Origin: Noviherbaspirillum pedocola
GTDB taxonomy: Bacteria > Pseudomonadota > Gammaproteobacteria > Burkholderiales > Burkholderiaceae_D
DNA length: 64,000 bases
Assembly: GCF_016632335.1 (NCBI RefSeq)
Contig: NZ_JAEPBG010000016.1
Coordinates: 60,386-124,385, forward strand
Direction of reading: 5' to 3'
Of this stretch, positions 8,855 through 18,048 are shown piece by piece (position 1 is the first letter of the stretch; each line of letters starts with the position of its first letter). The position numbers and the translations under genes are program-made. The notes under the pieces were generated by a model. It did no database searches and was not told where the DNA came from. It was given only the letters and a program-made list of their open reading frames with translations.

Positions 8855-9208
8855 TCAGGATGATTCTGGCGATGCTGCCGCGCAGGCCGGCTGACCCATG
8901 GGGGAGCAGGGATTGCCGCCGCAGTAGTTCTCCGTCAGGTAAGCAATGAGCTCGTTCATCGCTTCAAAGCGGGCGGAATAGAAAATCTGCCGACCTTCGT
9001 GCCGCTGCTGTACCAGGCCGGCGCGCAGCAGATCCTTGATGTGGAAGGACATCGAGGCGGCGGAAATGCCGATGTTCGCGGCAATACTGCCGGGAGTCAG
9101 CCCGGCCGGACCGGCTTGCACCAGCAGACGAAAGGCTTGGAGCCGGTATTCATGGGCGAGCGCGCCAAGCGCGGAAGCAGCGGTAAGGAGTTCCATGCCG
9201 CGCATCAT
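8855..9208 (-). CDS. arsR: ArsR/SmtB-family arsenic-responsive repressor
   Basis: 117 residues with a winged helix-turn-helix (GSIAANIGISAASMSFHIKD, about residues 40-59). The classic CVC of the alpha-3 helix is absent. Instead Cys residues cluster near the C-terminus at C96, C101 and C109 (ENYCGGNPCS), like the Acidithiobacillus-type ArsR whose As(III) site is C-terminal. This is the first gene of the ars operon and should repress it until arsenite binds. An imperfect inverted repeat sits directly upstream. Starts at 9208, 9205 or 9196 are all possible, and no strong ribosome site separates them. Confidence 0.9.
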   Translation of the reverse strand: MMRGMELLTAASALGALAHEYRLQAFRLLVQAGPAGLTPGSIAANIGISAASMSFHIKDLLRAGLVQQRHEGRQIFYSARFEAMNELIAYLTENYCGGNPCSPMGQPACAAASPESS

Positions 9209-9211
9209 AAG

Positions 9212-9240
9212 AAGTTTTCTTTGTAATTCAAAAAAAACTT
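9212..9240. promoter_or_regulatory. Putative ArsR operator upstream of arsR
   Basis: An inverted repeat with arms AAGTTTTCTTT (9212-9222) and AAAAAAAACTT (9230-9240). Ten of 11 positions are complementary around a 7-base spacer. It lies 4 bases upstream of the arsR start, where an autoregulatory operator and promoter would be expected. Assignment to ArsR rests on position only. The remaining bases to 9515 show no gene. Confidence 0.45.
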
Positions 9241-9515
9241 TAATCTTTCATCGCTGCAGCTATCTTGCTCAGGGAGGCTTTACGCAAGCATGTTTGCCGA
9301 ATCGCGCCAGAGGAAACGTTGAGACGCAGGCATGGCAGCTCAGCATGCTCATGCCTGCGCAACATGGGCAAGTCGGCACTGGCAGCGCTGCGGTGGCGCG
9401 TTAAGCGGGCGGTTTGGCGCCTGTAGAAGGGCTCTGAAACTATCGTGCAGGGAAGGAGGAAGATCGCCGACGCGCGTGGAGAACGCGACATCGGCGCAGT
9501 GCGGCAGGCGCGGGC

Positions 9516-9800
9516 TCAGGCGGCTTCGAGTTCCGGCTCCGCCAGCCGCTGGCGCGACTGGATATGGCGCTCATCAAATTCGATCTCTTCGCCGACATAG
9601 CCGTCGCGGCGGCATTCGACGATGGTGCCGAGATAGTTGAAGCCGTCGACACGATCGACGCGCACCCTGAGCTTGTAGCTCAGCGATTGCAGCACGACCA
9701 GGTCGCCGCGGCGGGTCGGCAGAGAGTCGTTTACGGATTCGCAGGCGTGCGGGCCCACAGCCAGCGCTTGCCTGGCTTCTTGCAGCATGAGGACGACCAT
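9516..9800 (-). CDS. Hypothetical protein, 94 residues
   Basis: A soluble protein beginning MVVLMLQEARQALAVGPHAC, with a GGAG site seven bases before the ATG. The middle (RRGDLVVLQSLSYKLRVRVDR) looks like a small beta-barrel, and the tail is acidic (EEIEFDERHIQ). I recognise no family. It lies alone between the ars operon and frc, both also on the minus strand. Confidence 0.6.
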   Translation of the reverse strand: MVVLMLQEARQALAVGPHACESVNDSLPTRRGDLVVLQSLSYKLRVRVDRVDGFNYLGTIVECRRDGYVGEEIEFDERHIQSRQRLAEPELEAA

Positions 9801-9896
9801 GGATGGCTCCGGAGTAGGGCGTTGGCGGATGGGAGGCGGTTCCGGCCCGCCTCCCGAGTCATTGCAGGTTTAAAGCGTCGACGGGAGGGGCCCGTC

Positions 9897-11147
9897 TCAG
9901 ATCACGCGCTCTTCGCGCAGCGCGGCGATGGCCTCAGTCGAGTAGCCGAGCTGCGCCAGCACTTCATCGGTGTGCTCGCCCAGCAGCGGCGAGCGGGTCA
10001 CATCCGTTGGGCTGTCGGACAGCTTGATCGGATTGCCCACCGTCAGGTACTTGCCGCGCACCGGATGATCCACCTCGACGATGGTGCCGGTCTCGCGCAG
10101 CGACGGCTCTTCGGCGATTTCCTTCATCGACAGGATCGGGCCGCAGGGAATGTCGTACTTGTTGAGGATGTCCATGACTTCGAACTTGGTCTTGGTCTTG
10201 GTCCATTCCTCGACGGTGGCGAAGATTTCCATCAATCGCGGCAGACGCGCACGCGGCGTGGCGTAATCCGGGTCGGTGATCCACTCTTCGCGGCCGATCA
10301 CCATGCAGATCGATCCCCATACCGGCGCCTGGGCGATGAAGTAAATGTACGCGTTCGGATCGGTCTGCCAGCCCTTGCACTTGAGCGTCCAGCCCGGCTG
10401 GCCGCCGCCCGAGGCGTTGCCGGCGCGCGGCACTGCTTCGCCAAAGGACTTGCCTTCGGTGAATTGCGGGTATTCCTCCATGACGCCGGCGCGCTCCAGG
10501 CGCTGCTGGTCGCGCAGCTTCACGCGGCACAGGTTCAGCACCGCATCCTGCATCGCCGCCAATACCTTCTGGCCGCGGCCGGTCTTTTCGCGCTGGTACA
10601 GCGCGGTGACGATGCCCAGCGCCAGGTGCAGGCCGGTGCCGCTGTCGCCGATCTGCGCGCCGGTGACCATCGGCGGGCCGTCGTCGAAGCCGGTGGTCGA
10701 GGCCGCACCACCGGTGCATTGCGCGACGTTCTCATACACCTTGCAATCCTCGTACGGGCCCGGGCCGAAACCCTTGACCGAGGCGACGATCATCTTCGGA
10801 TTCAGTTCCTGGATGCGCTCCCAGGTAAAGCCCATGCGGTCGAGCGCGCCGGGCGCGAAGTTCTCGACCATCACGTCGCACTCCTTGATCAGGGTCTCGA
10901 GCACCTGCTTGCCGGACGGCTTCTTGGTGTCGAGCGTGATCGAGCGCTTGTTGTGGTTGAGCATGGTGAAGTACAGGCTGTCGGCGTCCTGAATGTCGCG
11001 CAGCTGGCCGCGCGTGGCATCGCCTTCGCCGGTCTTTTCCACCTTGATCACGTCCGCGCCGAACCAGGCCAGCAGCTGGGTGCAGGTCGGACCGGACTGC
11101 ACATGGGTGAAGTCCAGGATCCGGACTCCTTCGAGGGCTTTCGTCAT
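9897..11147 (-). CDS. frc: Formyl-CoA:oxalate CoA-transferase
   Basis: 416 residues, class III CoA-transferase. It aligns throughout by eye with the Oxalobacter formigenes enzyme: [11 protein letters not shown]-like start, [20 protein letters not shown], catalytic Asp at D168 in [28 protein letters not shown], and the mobile glycine loop GGGQPGW. It transfers CoA from formyl-CoA to oxalate, giving oxalyl-CoA for oxalyl-CoA decarboxylase. No oxc gene is in the window, so the partner must be elsewhere. It stands as a single gene. A loop in the middle is shorter than in the Oxalobacter enzyme. Confidence 0.95.
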   Translation of the reverse strand: MTKALEGVRILDFTHVQSGPTCTQLLAWFGADVIKVEKTGEGDATRGQLRDIQDADSLYFTMLNHNKRSITLDTKKPSGKQVLETLIKECDVMVENFAPGALDRMGFTWERIQELNPKMIVASVKGFGPGPYEDCKVYENVAQCTGGAASTTGFDDGPPMVTGAQIGDSGTGLHLALGIVTALYQREKTGRGQKVLAAMQDAVLNLCRVKLRDQQRLERAGVMEEYPQFTEGKSFGEAVPRAGNASGGGQPGWTLKCKGWQTDPNAYIYFIAQAPVWGSICMVIGREEWITDPDYATPRARLPRLMEIFATVEEWTKTKTKFEVMDILNKYDIPCGPILSMKEIAEEPSLRETGTIVEVDHPVRGKYLTVGNPIKLSDSPTDVTRSPLLGEHTDEVLAQLGYSTEAIAALREERVI

Positions 11148-11300
11148 GATTAATGGACCGCTTAAGTTAAGAATCCCGAGTTGCGGGCAATCCTAACCGC
11201 AGAAAACCATAAAGAACAATCAATTTTGCTATGCCAGACCATAAGGCTTTGGTGATGTGCTTGCCTTATCGAAACGCCTCAGGCATGCGGTAATTCGTTG

Positions 11301-12842
11301 TCAGCCGGACAAATGCCATAGCGGAACGGCGACATACCAGAGGATGCTGGTCAACGCGCAAATCAGCAGGCCATCGATGCGCCCTGGCGGCCGCTTGCGC
11401 CACAGCAGCGCGCACAGCAGAGCTGCATGCGCCAGCGCAAATGGCAGCAGGCCGTCGTAACAGCCGCGCAGCGCCGGTGCATCCTTTACCAGCCAAGCGG
11501 CTGCAGGCGCCAGCACGGTCGGCAGCAGAGCCAGCCGCAGGATGCCGCGATGGCCGAGACGCACCGCCAGCGTGCGCTTGCCCGCGGCGCGGTCGGCTTC
11601 AAGGTCCGGGAAACCGGCCAGCATGATGGACGGCAGGATTGCCAAAAACAGCGGCAGGCTCGCCAGCCAGGGAAAGGCATCGCGCCAGGCGCCATCCTGC
11701 AGCAGATAGCCGCACAGCATCACGCCGAGGCTATGCGTGAGACCGACATCGATTTCGCCAAGGCCGCGCCAGCACAGTCGCAGCGGCGGCGCCGTGTAGC
11801 CGAGCGCGAGCACCAGCATTGCTGCCATTGCCGCAACGGACGGACCTCTGGCGCCAGCGTCAAGCAGCAGACCGGCGCAGGCCAGCGCGGCTACCAGGAA
11901 AAGAACGATGCCGCGCCGCAGGGCCGGCATGGACAGCCGGCGCGCGATCAGCACGCGCGAGCCGCCGTTGAACGGCCCGTAATGGCGGTTGCGCCGGTCA
12001 GACGGATAGTCGAACACATCGTTGGCAAACACCGTCGCCGCTTCGAGGAAGAACAGGTACAGGTAGCCGATCCAGTAAGTCCAGCGCGCCAGTCCGCCGG
12101 GTGCTGCGGCGAGTGCGCCGATGGTATAGGCCATCCAGGTCATCGGATAGAACTGCAGCCGCAGCGCCTGCAGCCAGGCCCACGTGCGCGTGCGCACCAT
12201 GCCGGCGCGGCTGCGTCCGCCATGCTGCAGCGAGTACCCAAGGCGCCGCGCCGTCTCGAGCCAGTTGGCTCGCGTGGCGGCATCCGCATCCTTTACCGGG
12301 CCCAGCGCCAGGCTTTGCAGCGTTTCGATGCCGCAGAAGCCGAGTATCGAGCGCCGCATCGCGCCGGTGCCGGGCGAGCGGTAGATCAGGCGGTAGACCC
12401 AGGGCGGCATGTCGATGGTGGTGATCAGATGCGCGCTTCTGCCGGTCAGCAAGCCTTCATAGCGGCCCTCGTGTTCGCCGAAAGCGAAGCCCGGCAGCAG
12501 CACCCGGTCGAGAAAGCCATGCAGCCGCGCCGGGCCTATGCCCCACCAGGACGGAAACACGATTGCCAGATGGTCGGCCCAGGCAATGCTTGCGCGTGCC
12601 TCTTCCAGGTCCGGTTCCAGCGGCTGGGCAAGTGGCGATGGCGTGCGCACATCGGGATCGAAATGTAGTCGTGCCAGGTTCAGCAGGCGCACTTCCATGC
12701 CGGCGGCACGCGCACCTTCGGCATACGCTTCGCCGAGGCTGGCATTGAAGCTGGGCGCGCGCGGATGGCCGACGATGACCAGCACGCGGCGGATGGCCGT
12801 GCGCGGCGAGGCTGCTTCCGGATGTTCTGCGCTGGGGTGCAT
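11301..12842 (-). CDS. Fusion: flavodoxin-like NAD(P)H oxidoreductase + UbiA prenyltransferase
   Basis: About 513 residues from the chosen ATG (12842, preceded by GGAAGGGC; the frame also has an ATG at 12980). The N-terminal ~200 residues resemble NQO1/KefF-type quinone reductases: VLVIVGHPRAPSFNASLGEA (flavin-binding start), WADHLAIVFPSWWGIGPARL, then GCxx-like LGFCGIETL. Residues from about 225 on form a polytopic UbiA domain with both Asp-rich Mg-diphosphate motifs, NDVFDYPSDRRN and DLEADRAAGKRT. UbiA enzymes prenylate aromatic acceptors in the membrane. A fused reductase could supply the reduced quinol-type acceptor or act on the product. That coupling, and the substrate, are inference. 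It is a single gene with no other quinone genes nearby. Confidence 0.85.
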   Translation of the reverse strand: MHPSAEHPEAASPRTAIRRVLVIVGHPRAPSFNASLGEAYAEGARAAGMEVRLLNLARLHFDPDVRTPSPLAQPLEPDLEEARASIAWADHLAIVFPSWWGIGPARLHGFLDRVLLPGFAFGEHEGRYEGLLTGRSAHLITTIDMPPWVYRLIYRSPGTGAMRRSILGFCGIETLQSLALGPVKDADAATRANWLETARRLGYSLQHGGRSRAGMVRTRTWAWLQALRLQFYPMTWMAYTIGALAAAPGGLARWTYWIGYLYLFFLEAATVFANDVFDYPSDRRNRHYGPFNGGSRVLIARRLSMPALRRGIVLFLVAALACAGLLLDAGARGPSVAAMAAMLVLALGYTAPPLRLCWRGLGEIDVGLTHSLGVMLCGYLLQDGAWRDAFPWLASLPLFLAILPSIMLAGFPDLEADRAAGKRTLAVRLGHRGILRLALLPTVLAPAAAWLVKDAPALRGCYDGLLPFALAHAALLCALLWRKRPPGRIDGLLICALTSILWYVAVPLWHLSG

Positions 12843-13111
12843 GCCCTTCCCGAAAATCCGTTTGGCGCGGATAGGGATGAGATGTTCAGCGGGAATCGGC
12901 AACGGTGCGATTCGGTCAAGTGATGGATGCGTAATGCCGGCTGCAACTGTGCGGAAACTATTCACACCGTCCATGCGCATGCGGAAGAATGCAACCGGCT
13001 AATGCGGGCAAGGGCAGTGGTCATCAGCCCGGTCGACGAATCAGCCGCGTTTTCCGGCTGCTGATCATTACATCAACACCATGGCCACCACCGGCCCGCC
13101 GCCGCGCCATT

Positions 13112-13948
13112 TCACGCCAACAGCGGCGCCAGTCCCAGCAGTACCCGCGCCTCGATCGGATCCGCCGGCCGCGCATCATGCCGGGCGCAGGCTTCCACCG
13201 CCAGCCTGACCAGTTCCGCGTTGCTTTGCGCGAGCCGGTCGCGGCTGATGCGGATGTTGTCTTCCAGGCCGGTGCGCACCGCATCGCCTTGGCGCGCCAA
13301 CACCCATTCGATCACCTCGGCCTGGTGCCGGCCGATGCCGGCGGCAGTCCAGGTTGCCTTGGGCAGCACCCGCTTCAATTCACCGAGCAGCAGATCGACC
13401 AGATGCTCGCGTGCCGGCAATGCGTTCTTGATGCCGAGCACGAACTGCACATGCGGCCGCTCGTTGATCAGGCCCATTTCCACCAGCCGCTGCGTTGCAT
13501 GGATGTGCGACAGGTCGAAGATCTCGATTTCCGGCAGGACGCGGTACTGCTGCATCTTCGCGGCCAGGTCTTCGACGAGGGCCGGCGCGTTCTCGTAGAT
13601 GATGCTCGGAAAGTTGACCGAGCCGGTGGCAAGCGAAGCCATGTCCGGCTTCAGGCTCAACGCCGCGCCGCGCGCGTTCTGGTCGCGGCCACGGCCGCCA
13701 GTGGAGAACTGCACGATCATGCCGGGGCATTCCCTGCGTATGCCTTCGAGCACGCGCCGGAACTGCTCCGGGTCGGACGAGGAATTCTCCGCGTCATCGC
13801 GTACATGCAAATGCACCAGCGTCGCGCCGGCTTCGAAGGCTTCGCGGGTGGACGCGATCTGCTCCTCGACAGTGACGGGGATGGCTGGCGTGTCCTTTTT
13901 GCGCGGCACCGAGCCGGTGATGGCCACGGCGATGACGACTGGTCTCAT
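13112..13948 (-). CDS. BKACE-family (DUF849) beta-keto acid cleavage enzyme
   Basis: 278 residues from ATG 13948 (GAGGAGAACGTC upstream; a longer frame to 14101 lacks homology). The pattern MRPVVIAVAITGSVPRKKD, then HLHVRDD with the two metal-binding histidines, then VQFSTGGRGRD and PHVQFVLGIKNALPA, is that of 3-keto-5-aminohexanoate cleavage enzyme relatives. They condense a beta-keto acid with acetyl-CoA using Zn. The substrate is set by residues I cannot interpret here. It lies 112 bases downstream of pcaQ in the same direction, so a link to beta-ketoadipate-type catabolism is possible. Confidence 0.85.
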   Translation of the reverse strand: MRPVVIAVAITGSVPRKKDTPAIPVTVEEQIASTREAFEAGATLVHLHVRDDAENSSSDPEQFRRVLEGIRRECPGMIVQFSTGGRGRDQNARGAALSLKPDMASLATGSVNFPSIIYENAPALVEDLAAKMQQYRVLPEIEIFDLSHIHATQRLVEMGLINERPHVQFVLGIKNALPAREHLVDLLLGELKRVLPKATWTAAGIGRHQAEVIEWVLARQGDAVRTGLEDNIRISRDRLAQSNAELVRLAVEACARHDARPADPIEARVLLGLAPLLA

Positions 13949-14060
13949 GACGTTCTCCTCGGGATACTTGCTCGTGGTATGGCCGTCGCGTTCGGCATGC
14001 GGAAAGTGGCATCGACCCGGCGCTCCGACATCTCTTCGATAGTCGAGCCGGCGCGAGGTT

Positions 14061-14993
14061 TCATCCGCGCCGCAGCACGGCTTCCTCGCGCAGCGCGGCA
14101 ATCAGCGCGAGCGCGGCCTCGCCCAGACTGGCATCGCTGCGCCGCGCCAGGCCCACCGGTTCTTCCGCGCCGGCAGTGGGAATCGTCAATGCGATCAGCG
14201 CGCCGTCTTCGAGTTCCGTGCGCACCGCGCCGAGCTGGGCGAACCAGACGGTGTCCGTGGTGCGCGTGAGCTGGCGCGCCAGCGAGATCGACAGTGTCTC
14301 GGTGTAGTTCGCCGGCAGCTTCAGGCCGTGCCCGGCGAAATAGCTTTCGGTGTTGTGGCGCGGTATCGTGCCCTGCGACGCGACCATGACCGGATAGGCA
14401 AGAAGGTCCTGCAGCACCGGGCCCTTGACCCCGGCCAGCGGATGTTGCGGCCGCACTGTCGCCACCAGCGGCTCGACATACAGCAGTTCAAAGGACACGC
14501 CGACCAGCAGTTCTGGCTCGGCCATGCGCGCGACCGCGACATCGATCTCCCCGCCCTTGAGCATGCCCAGCAGCGCGACGTTGGTGGCGGTCTGCACCGA
14601 GACCTGCGCTTCGGCATGATCGCGGCGAAAGCGCCGCAGCGCGCCCGGCAGCAGATCGGGCGCTACCGTCGGCAAGGCGCCTAAGCGCACCGCTTCATGC
14701 TGGCGCTCGCGCTGCGGGCCGACCGCAGCGCCGGCGGTATGCAAGGCGTCGAGCACCGTGATGGCATGCGCGAGAAAGGTTTCGCCGTCACGGGTGAGCT
14801 TCGCGCCCTGGCGGTTGCGCTCAATAAGGGTCGTGCCGAGGAGGGCTTCGAGCTCATTCAATATCTTTGTCACCGCCGGCTGCGAGAGGCTGAGCCGCGC
14901 CGCCGCCCGGCCGAGGTTGCGGGTCTGCGCGACGGTAACGAAGCAATCGAGATGACGCAGCCGCACCCGGCTCTTGAACAAATCTCTTTCCAT
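14061..14993 (-). CDS. pcaQ: LysR-type activator of the protocatechuate genes
   Basis: 310 residues. An N-terminal helix-turn-helix (LRHLDCFVTVAQTRNLGRAA, then LSLSQPAVTKILNELE) is followed by a LysR substrate-binding domain. The whole-length pattern (start MERDLFKSRVRLRHLDCF, LGALPTVAPDLLPGAL, PRHNTESYFAGHGLKLP) is that of PcaQ. It is divergent from pcaHG, 95 bases apart, and is expected to activate them in response to beta-carboxymuconate-type intermediates. The first two bases of its start codon region fall inside a palindromic putative PcaQ site. The BKACE gene follows it in the same direction. Confidence 0.92.
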   Translation of the reverse strand: MERDLFKSRVRLRHLDCFVTVAQTRNLGRAAARLSLSQPAVTKILNELEALLGTTLIERNRQGAKLTRDGETFLAHAITVLDALHTAGAAVGPQRERQHEAVRLGALPTVAPDLLPGALRRFRRDHAEAQVSVQTATNVALLGMLKGGEIDVAVARMAEPELLVGVSFELLYVEPLVATVRPQHPLAGVKGPVLQDLLAYPVMVASQGTIPRHNTESYFAGHGLKLPANYTETLSISLARQLTRTTDTVWFAQLGAVRTELEDGALIALTIPTAGAEEPVGLARRSDASLGEAALALIAALREEAVLRRG

Positions 14994-15006
14994 AACCGGA
15001 GGTTAT
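14992..15006. promoter_or_regulatory. Putative PcaQ operator, overlapping the pcaQ start codon
   Basis: A perfect palindrome, ATAACC-GGA-GGTTAT. It matches the published rhizobial PcaQ half-sites (ATAACC and GGTTA), with a 3-base instead of 4-base spacer. It overlaps the pcaQ initiation codon (14991-14993) and lies about 83 bases before pcaH, so it could activate pcaHG while damping pcaQ. Confidence 0.65.
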
Positions 15007-15037
15007 CAGCGGGCCGGCGAGATTTCAATTTACATAA

Positions 15038-15820
<783 letters not shown>

Positions 15821-15821
15821 C

Positions 15822-16448
15822 ATGTCCTACCATTTCCAGGTCGCCAAGGAGAGCGCTTCCCAGACCGCCGGCCCGTATGTGCATATCGGCCTGGCGCCGA
15901 ACCAGGCCGGCTTCGACATCTTCGAGAAGAACTTCAGCAATGTGCTGGTCGGGCCGAACACCGCCGGCGAACGCATAGCGATCGAAGGCCGCGTGATCGA
16001 TGGCTCGGGCACGCCGGTGCGCGATGTGCTGATCGAAATCTGGCAAGCCAATGCGGCGGGCCGCTACAACCATCCCGCGGACAAACAGGACAAGCAGCTC
16101 GATGCCGACTTCCGCGGCTGGGGTCGCGGCACCTCGAACTTCGAAACCGGCGTCTACCGCTTCGAAACCATCAAGCCCGGCGCGGTCGAAGGCCGCAACG
16201 GCCGCATGATGGCGCCGCACATCAACTTCTGGATCGTCGCGCGCGGCATCAACATCGGCCTGAACACCCGCATGTACTTCGACGACGAGGTCGATGCGAA
16301 TGCGCAGGACCCGGTGCTGAACATGATCGAATGGGAAGTGCGGCGCAAGACGCTGATTGCCGAGCGCATTCAGCGCGATGGCAAGACGGTGTATCGCTTT
16401 GATATCCGCTTGCAGGGGGAGGATGAGACGGTGTTTTTCGATATCTAA
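15822..16448 (+). CDS. pcaG: Protocatechuate 3,4-dioxygenase alpha subunit
   Basis: 208 residues beginning MSYHFQVAKESASQTAGPYV. It has the intradiol dioxygenase fold (RVIDGSGTPVRDVLIEIWQA, then RMMAPHINFWIVARGINIGL). As expected for the alpha subunit it lacks the iron ligands but lines the active site. Its ATG follows the pcaH stop after one base, with AAGGAGCC overlapping the pcaH end as ribosome site, so the two are translationally coupled. No pcaB, pcaC or pcaD follows, so the rest of the pathway is elsewhere. Confidence 0.97.
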   Translation: MSYHFQVAKESASQTAGPYVHIGLAPNQAGFDIFEKNFSNVLVGPNTAGERIAIEGRVIDGSGTPVRDVLIEIWQANAAGRYNHPADKQDKQLDADFRGWGRGTSNFETGVYRFETIKPGAVEGRNGRMMAPHINFWIVARGINIGLNTRMYFDDEVDANAQDPVLNMIEWEVRRKTLIAERIQRDGKTVYRFDIRLQGEDETVFFDI

Positions 16449-16842
16449 CCTGATGGGCTTCAATCGCCCCTGAAGCATCCATGATCGGCGCGGCGCACGG
16501 GCAAGCCCCGTTGTGACGCGCCGACTTCGCGCAAAAATCACCCATACAGAACGCGAAGCCGTTACCATCCTTCCGCTTTCCCATACAAAAGTCTCCAGGT
16601 CGCTACCTTGGCTTGCGCACAGCATGCAGGCCAGACCCATGGATGACCTTGGCAAGGTGCCGATGCGAGACATCGCCTTGCCACCCCGCCGGCCGATGGC
16701 CTGGCGATGCATGCTCCGACAACCTCGATGCCGGAGCACGGCCCAATCAATCTGCAATGCTGACCGGCGTTATCGCTGCGCCATCCTGCGCCTGACGCAT
16801 GCTTGCCGCGGCGGCCGGTCCGTATCGCTTGGAAGGAAAGGC
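16449..16842. other. Intergenic region before the sigma factor gene
   Basis: 394 bases between pcaG and the sigma factor start. The frame of the sigma gene is open through most of it, but the translation there (MTRRLRAKITHTEREAVT and following) does not resemble a sigma factor. I see no convincing terminator or promoter. Confidence 0.4.
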
Positions 16843-17685
16843 ATGGCATCGTCTTTCGAATCAGGCTCATCGTGTTCATTGGCTGCATGCGCGGCGCACG
16901 CCGATCCTGGCGTGGGCCGGATCTGCGCCGCCGTCAGCGACCATAATCACAGCTGCGCAAAGGCGCTGGACGAAGCCGAAGCCCGGCTTTGGCAACGCCA
17001 TGCGAGCCGTCCGAACGCTGCGCTGCGCGAGGCATTGATCCTGCACCATCTGCCCTATGCCAGGACCGTTGCGGCTGGCATGTATGGCAGGCATCTGCAC
17101 CAGGAAGTCGCGTTCGAGGATGTTCTGCAATGGGCCATCGTCGGCATGATCGAAGCGATCGACCGCTACGACCCCGGCAATCGCGCCGGCCGCGCCAGTC
17201 GGGCCAGCTTCAGGACCTATGCCTTGCCGCGCATGCGCGGCGCCATTCTCGACGGGCTCGGCCAGTTCAGCGAACGCCAGCGGCAAACCGCTCTGCAGCG
17301 CCGGCTGAAGGAGCAGGGCTTGCCTCGGCCCGCAGGCAAGCCCTGCAATGAACACCTGATGCGCCTGCTGCTGCAACAGGCTGGAACGGGCATGGGCATA
17401 GCGCTGCGCACGCTCCTGGCCGATACCGGCATGATTGCGCCGGGAGAAACCGCCTATGCGGACCCGAGTAGCGCGGCGCTGGAAACCAGACAGCAGGCGG
17501 CATTTGTACGGCAAACCCTGCGCGGGCTCACGCCCCGCGAGAGCGCCGTGATGAATTTGCATTATTTGCAGGGCATGCGCTTTCACGATATCGCCAGGAT
17601 GCTGTCGATCAGCAACGGAAGGGTGTCGCAGCTGCACACCCTGGCAATCGCACGCTTGCGCAAGGCGCTTGATGGTGCCGCGTAA
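16843..17685 (+). CDS. FliA-like (sigma-28 group) RNA polymerase sigma factor
   Basis: 280 residues with GGAAGGAAAGGC before the ATG. Residues about 60-140 show sigma region 2 of the FliA/WhiG type (HLPYARTVAAGMYGRHLHQE, then EDVLQWAIVGMIEAIDRYDP and FRTYALPRMRGAILDGL). The C-terminus shows region 4 (LTPRESAVMNLHYLQGMRFH, then SISNGRVSQLHTLAIARLRK). The N-terminal ~45 residues and the linker (residues about 150-205) are unlike flagellar FliA. No flagellar genes are near. It directly precedes the giant Rhs gene in the same direction, so it may be a dedicated regulator of that locus. This is inference from position. Confidence 0.85.
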   Translation: MASSFESGSSCSLAACAAHADPGVGRICAAVSDHNHSCAKALDEAEARLWQRHASRPNAALREALILHHLPYARTVAAGMYGRHLHQEVAFEDVLQWAIVGMIEAIDRYDPGNRAGRASRASFRTYALPRMRGAILDGLGQFSERQRQTALQRRLKEQGLPRPAGKPCNEHLMRLLLQQAGTGMGIALRTLLADTGMIAPGETAYADPSSAALETRQQAAFVRQTLRGLTPRESAVMNLHYLQGMRFHDIARMLSISNGRVSQLHTLAIARLRKALDGAA

Positions 17686-17838
17686 CGGCACGCGCGCCAA
17701 GTAGCCATGCGCGCTGCACGATCCGCGGGTGTCGTCTGCTGGTCCTATGGCACGCCATCCCGGCGATCGAACCAAGGTTCGGGCTTTGCGGGCGATCCTT
17801 GCCGCCTTGCCACCACGATCGGCATTTCGACTCCTTAC

Positions 17839-17890
17839 TCAAAGAATTTTTTCGCTCAGCCCTAAACAGTTCGCAGCTTGCTCCGGATAA
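17839..17890 (+). promoter_or_regulatory. Weak sigma-28-like promoter candidates upstream of the Rhs gene
   Basis: Two overlapping candidates lie in the 363-base gap before the Rhs gene. One is CAAAG at 17839 with GCCCTAAA at 17858 (15 bases between, the spacing of TAAA-N15-GCCGATAA). The other is TAAA at 17863 with CCGGATAA at 17883 (16 bases between, six of eight -10 bases matching). Both are imperfect, so this is a suggestion only. The rest of 17686-18048 shows nothing else. Confidence 0.25.
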
Positions 17891-18048
17891 CTTGTGAAAG
17901 AGTGCAATGAATGCGCAGCATGCCTGGCCATTCCGGCAGGGTACGCGCGCTGCTTCACCACGTCTGCCCGATGGGCATGGCAAACCGCACCCGCGCGCAG
18001 CGGGCCGGTCGCATCCCGTCGAAGTCCCCATGCAAATGAAAGGCAGCC

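Noticed and set aside
9564-11153. A 529-codon open frame on the plus strand
   Set aside because: It is antisense to frc, which matches a known enzyme over its full length including catalytic residues.
16513-16842. N-terminal extension of the sigma factor frame
   Set aside because: GGAAGGAAAGGC before 16843 marks the start, and the upstream translation does not resemble sigma region 1.
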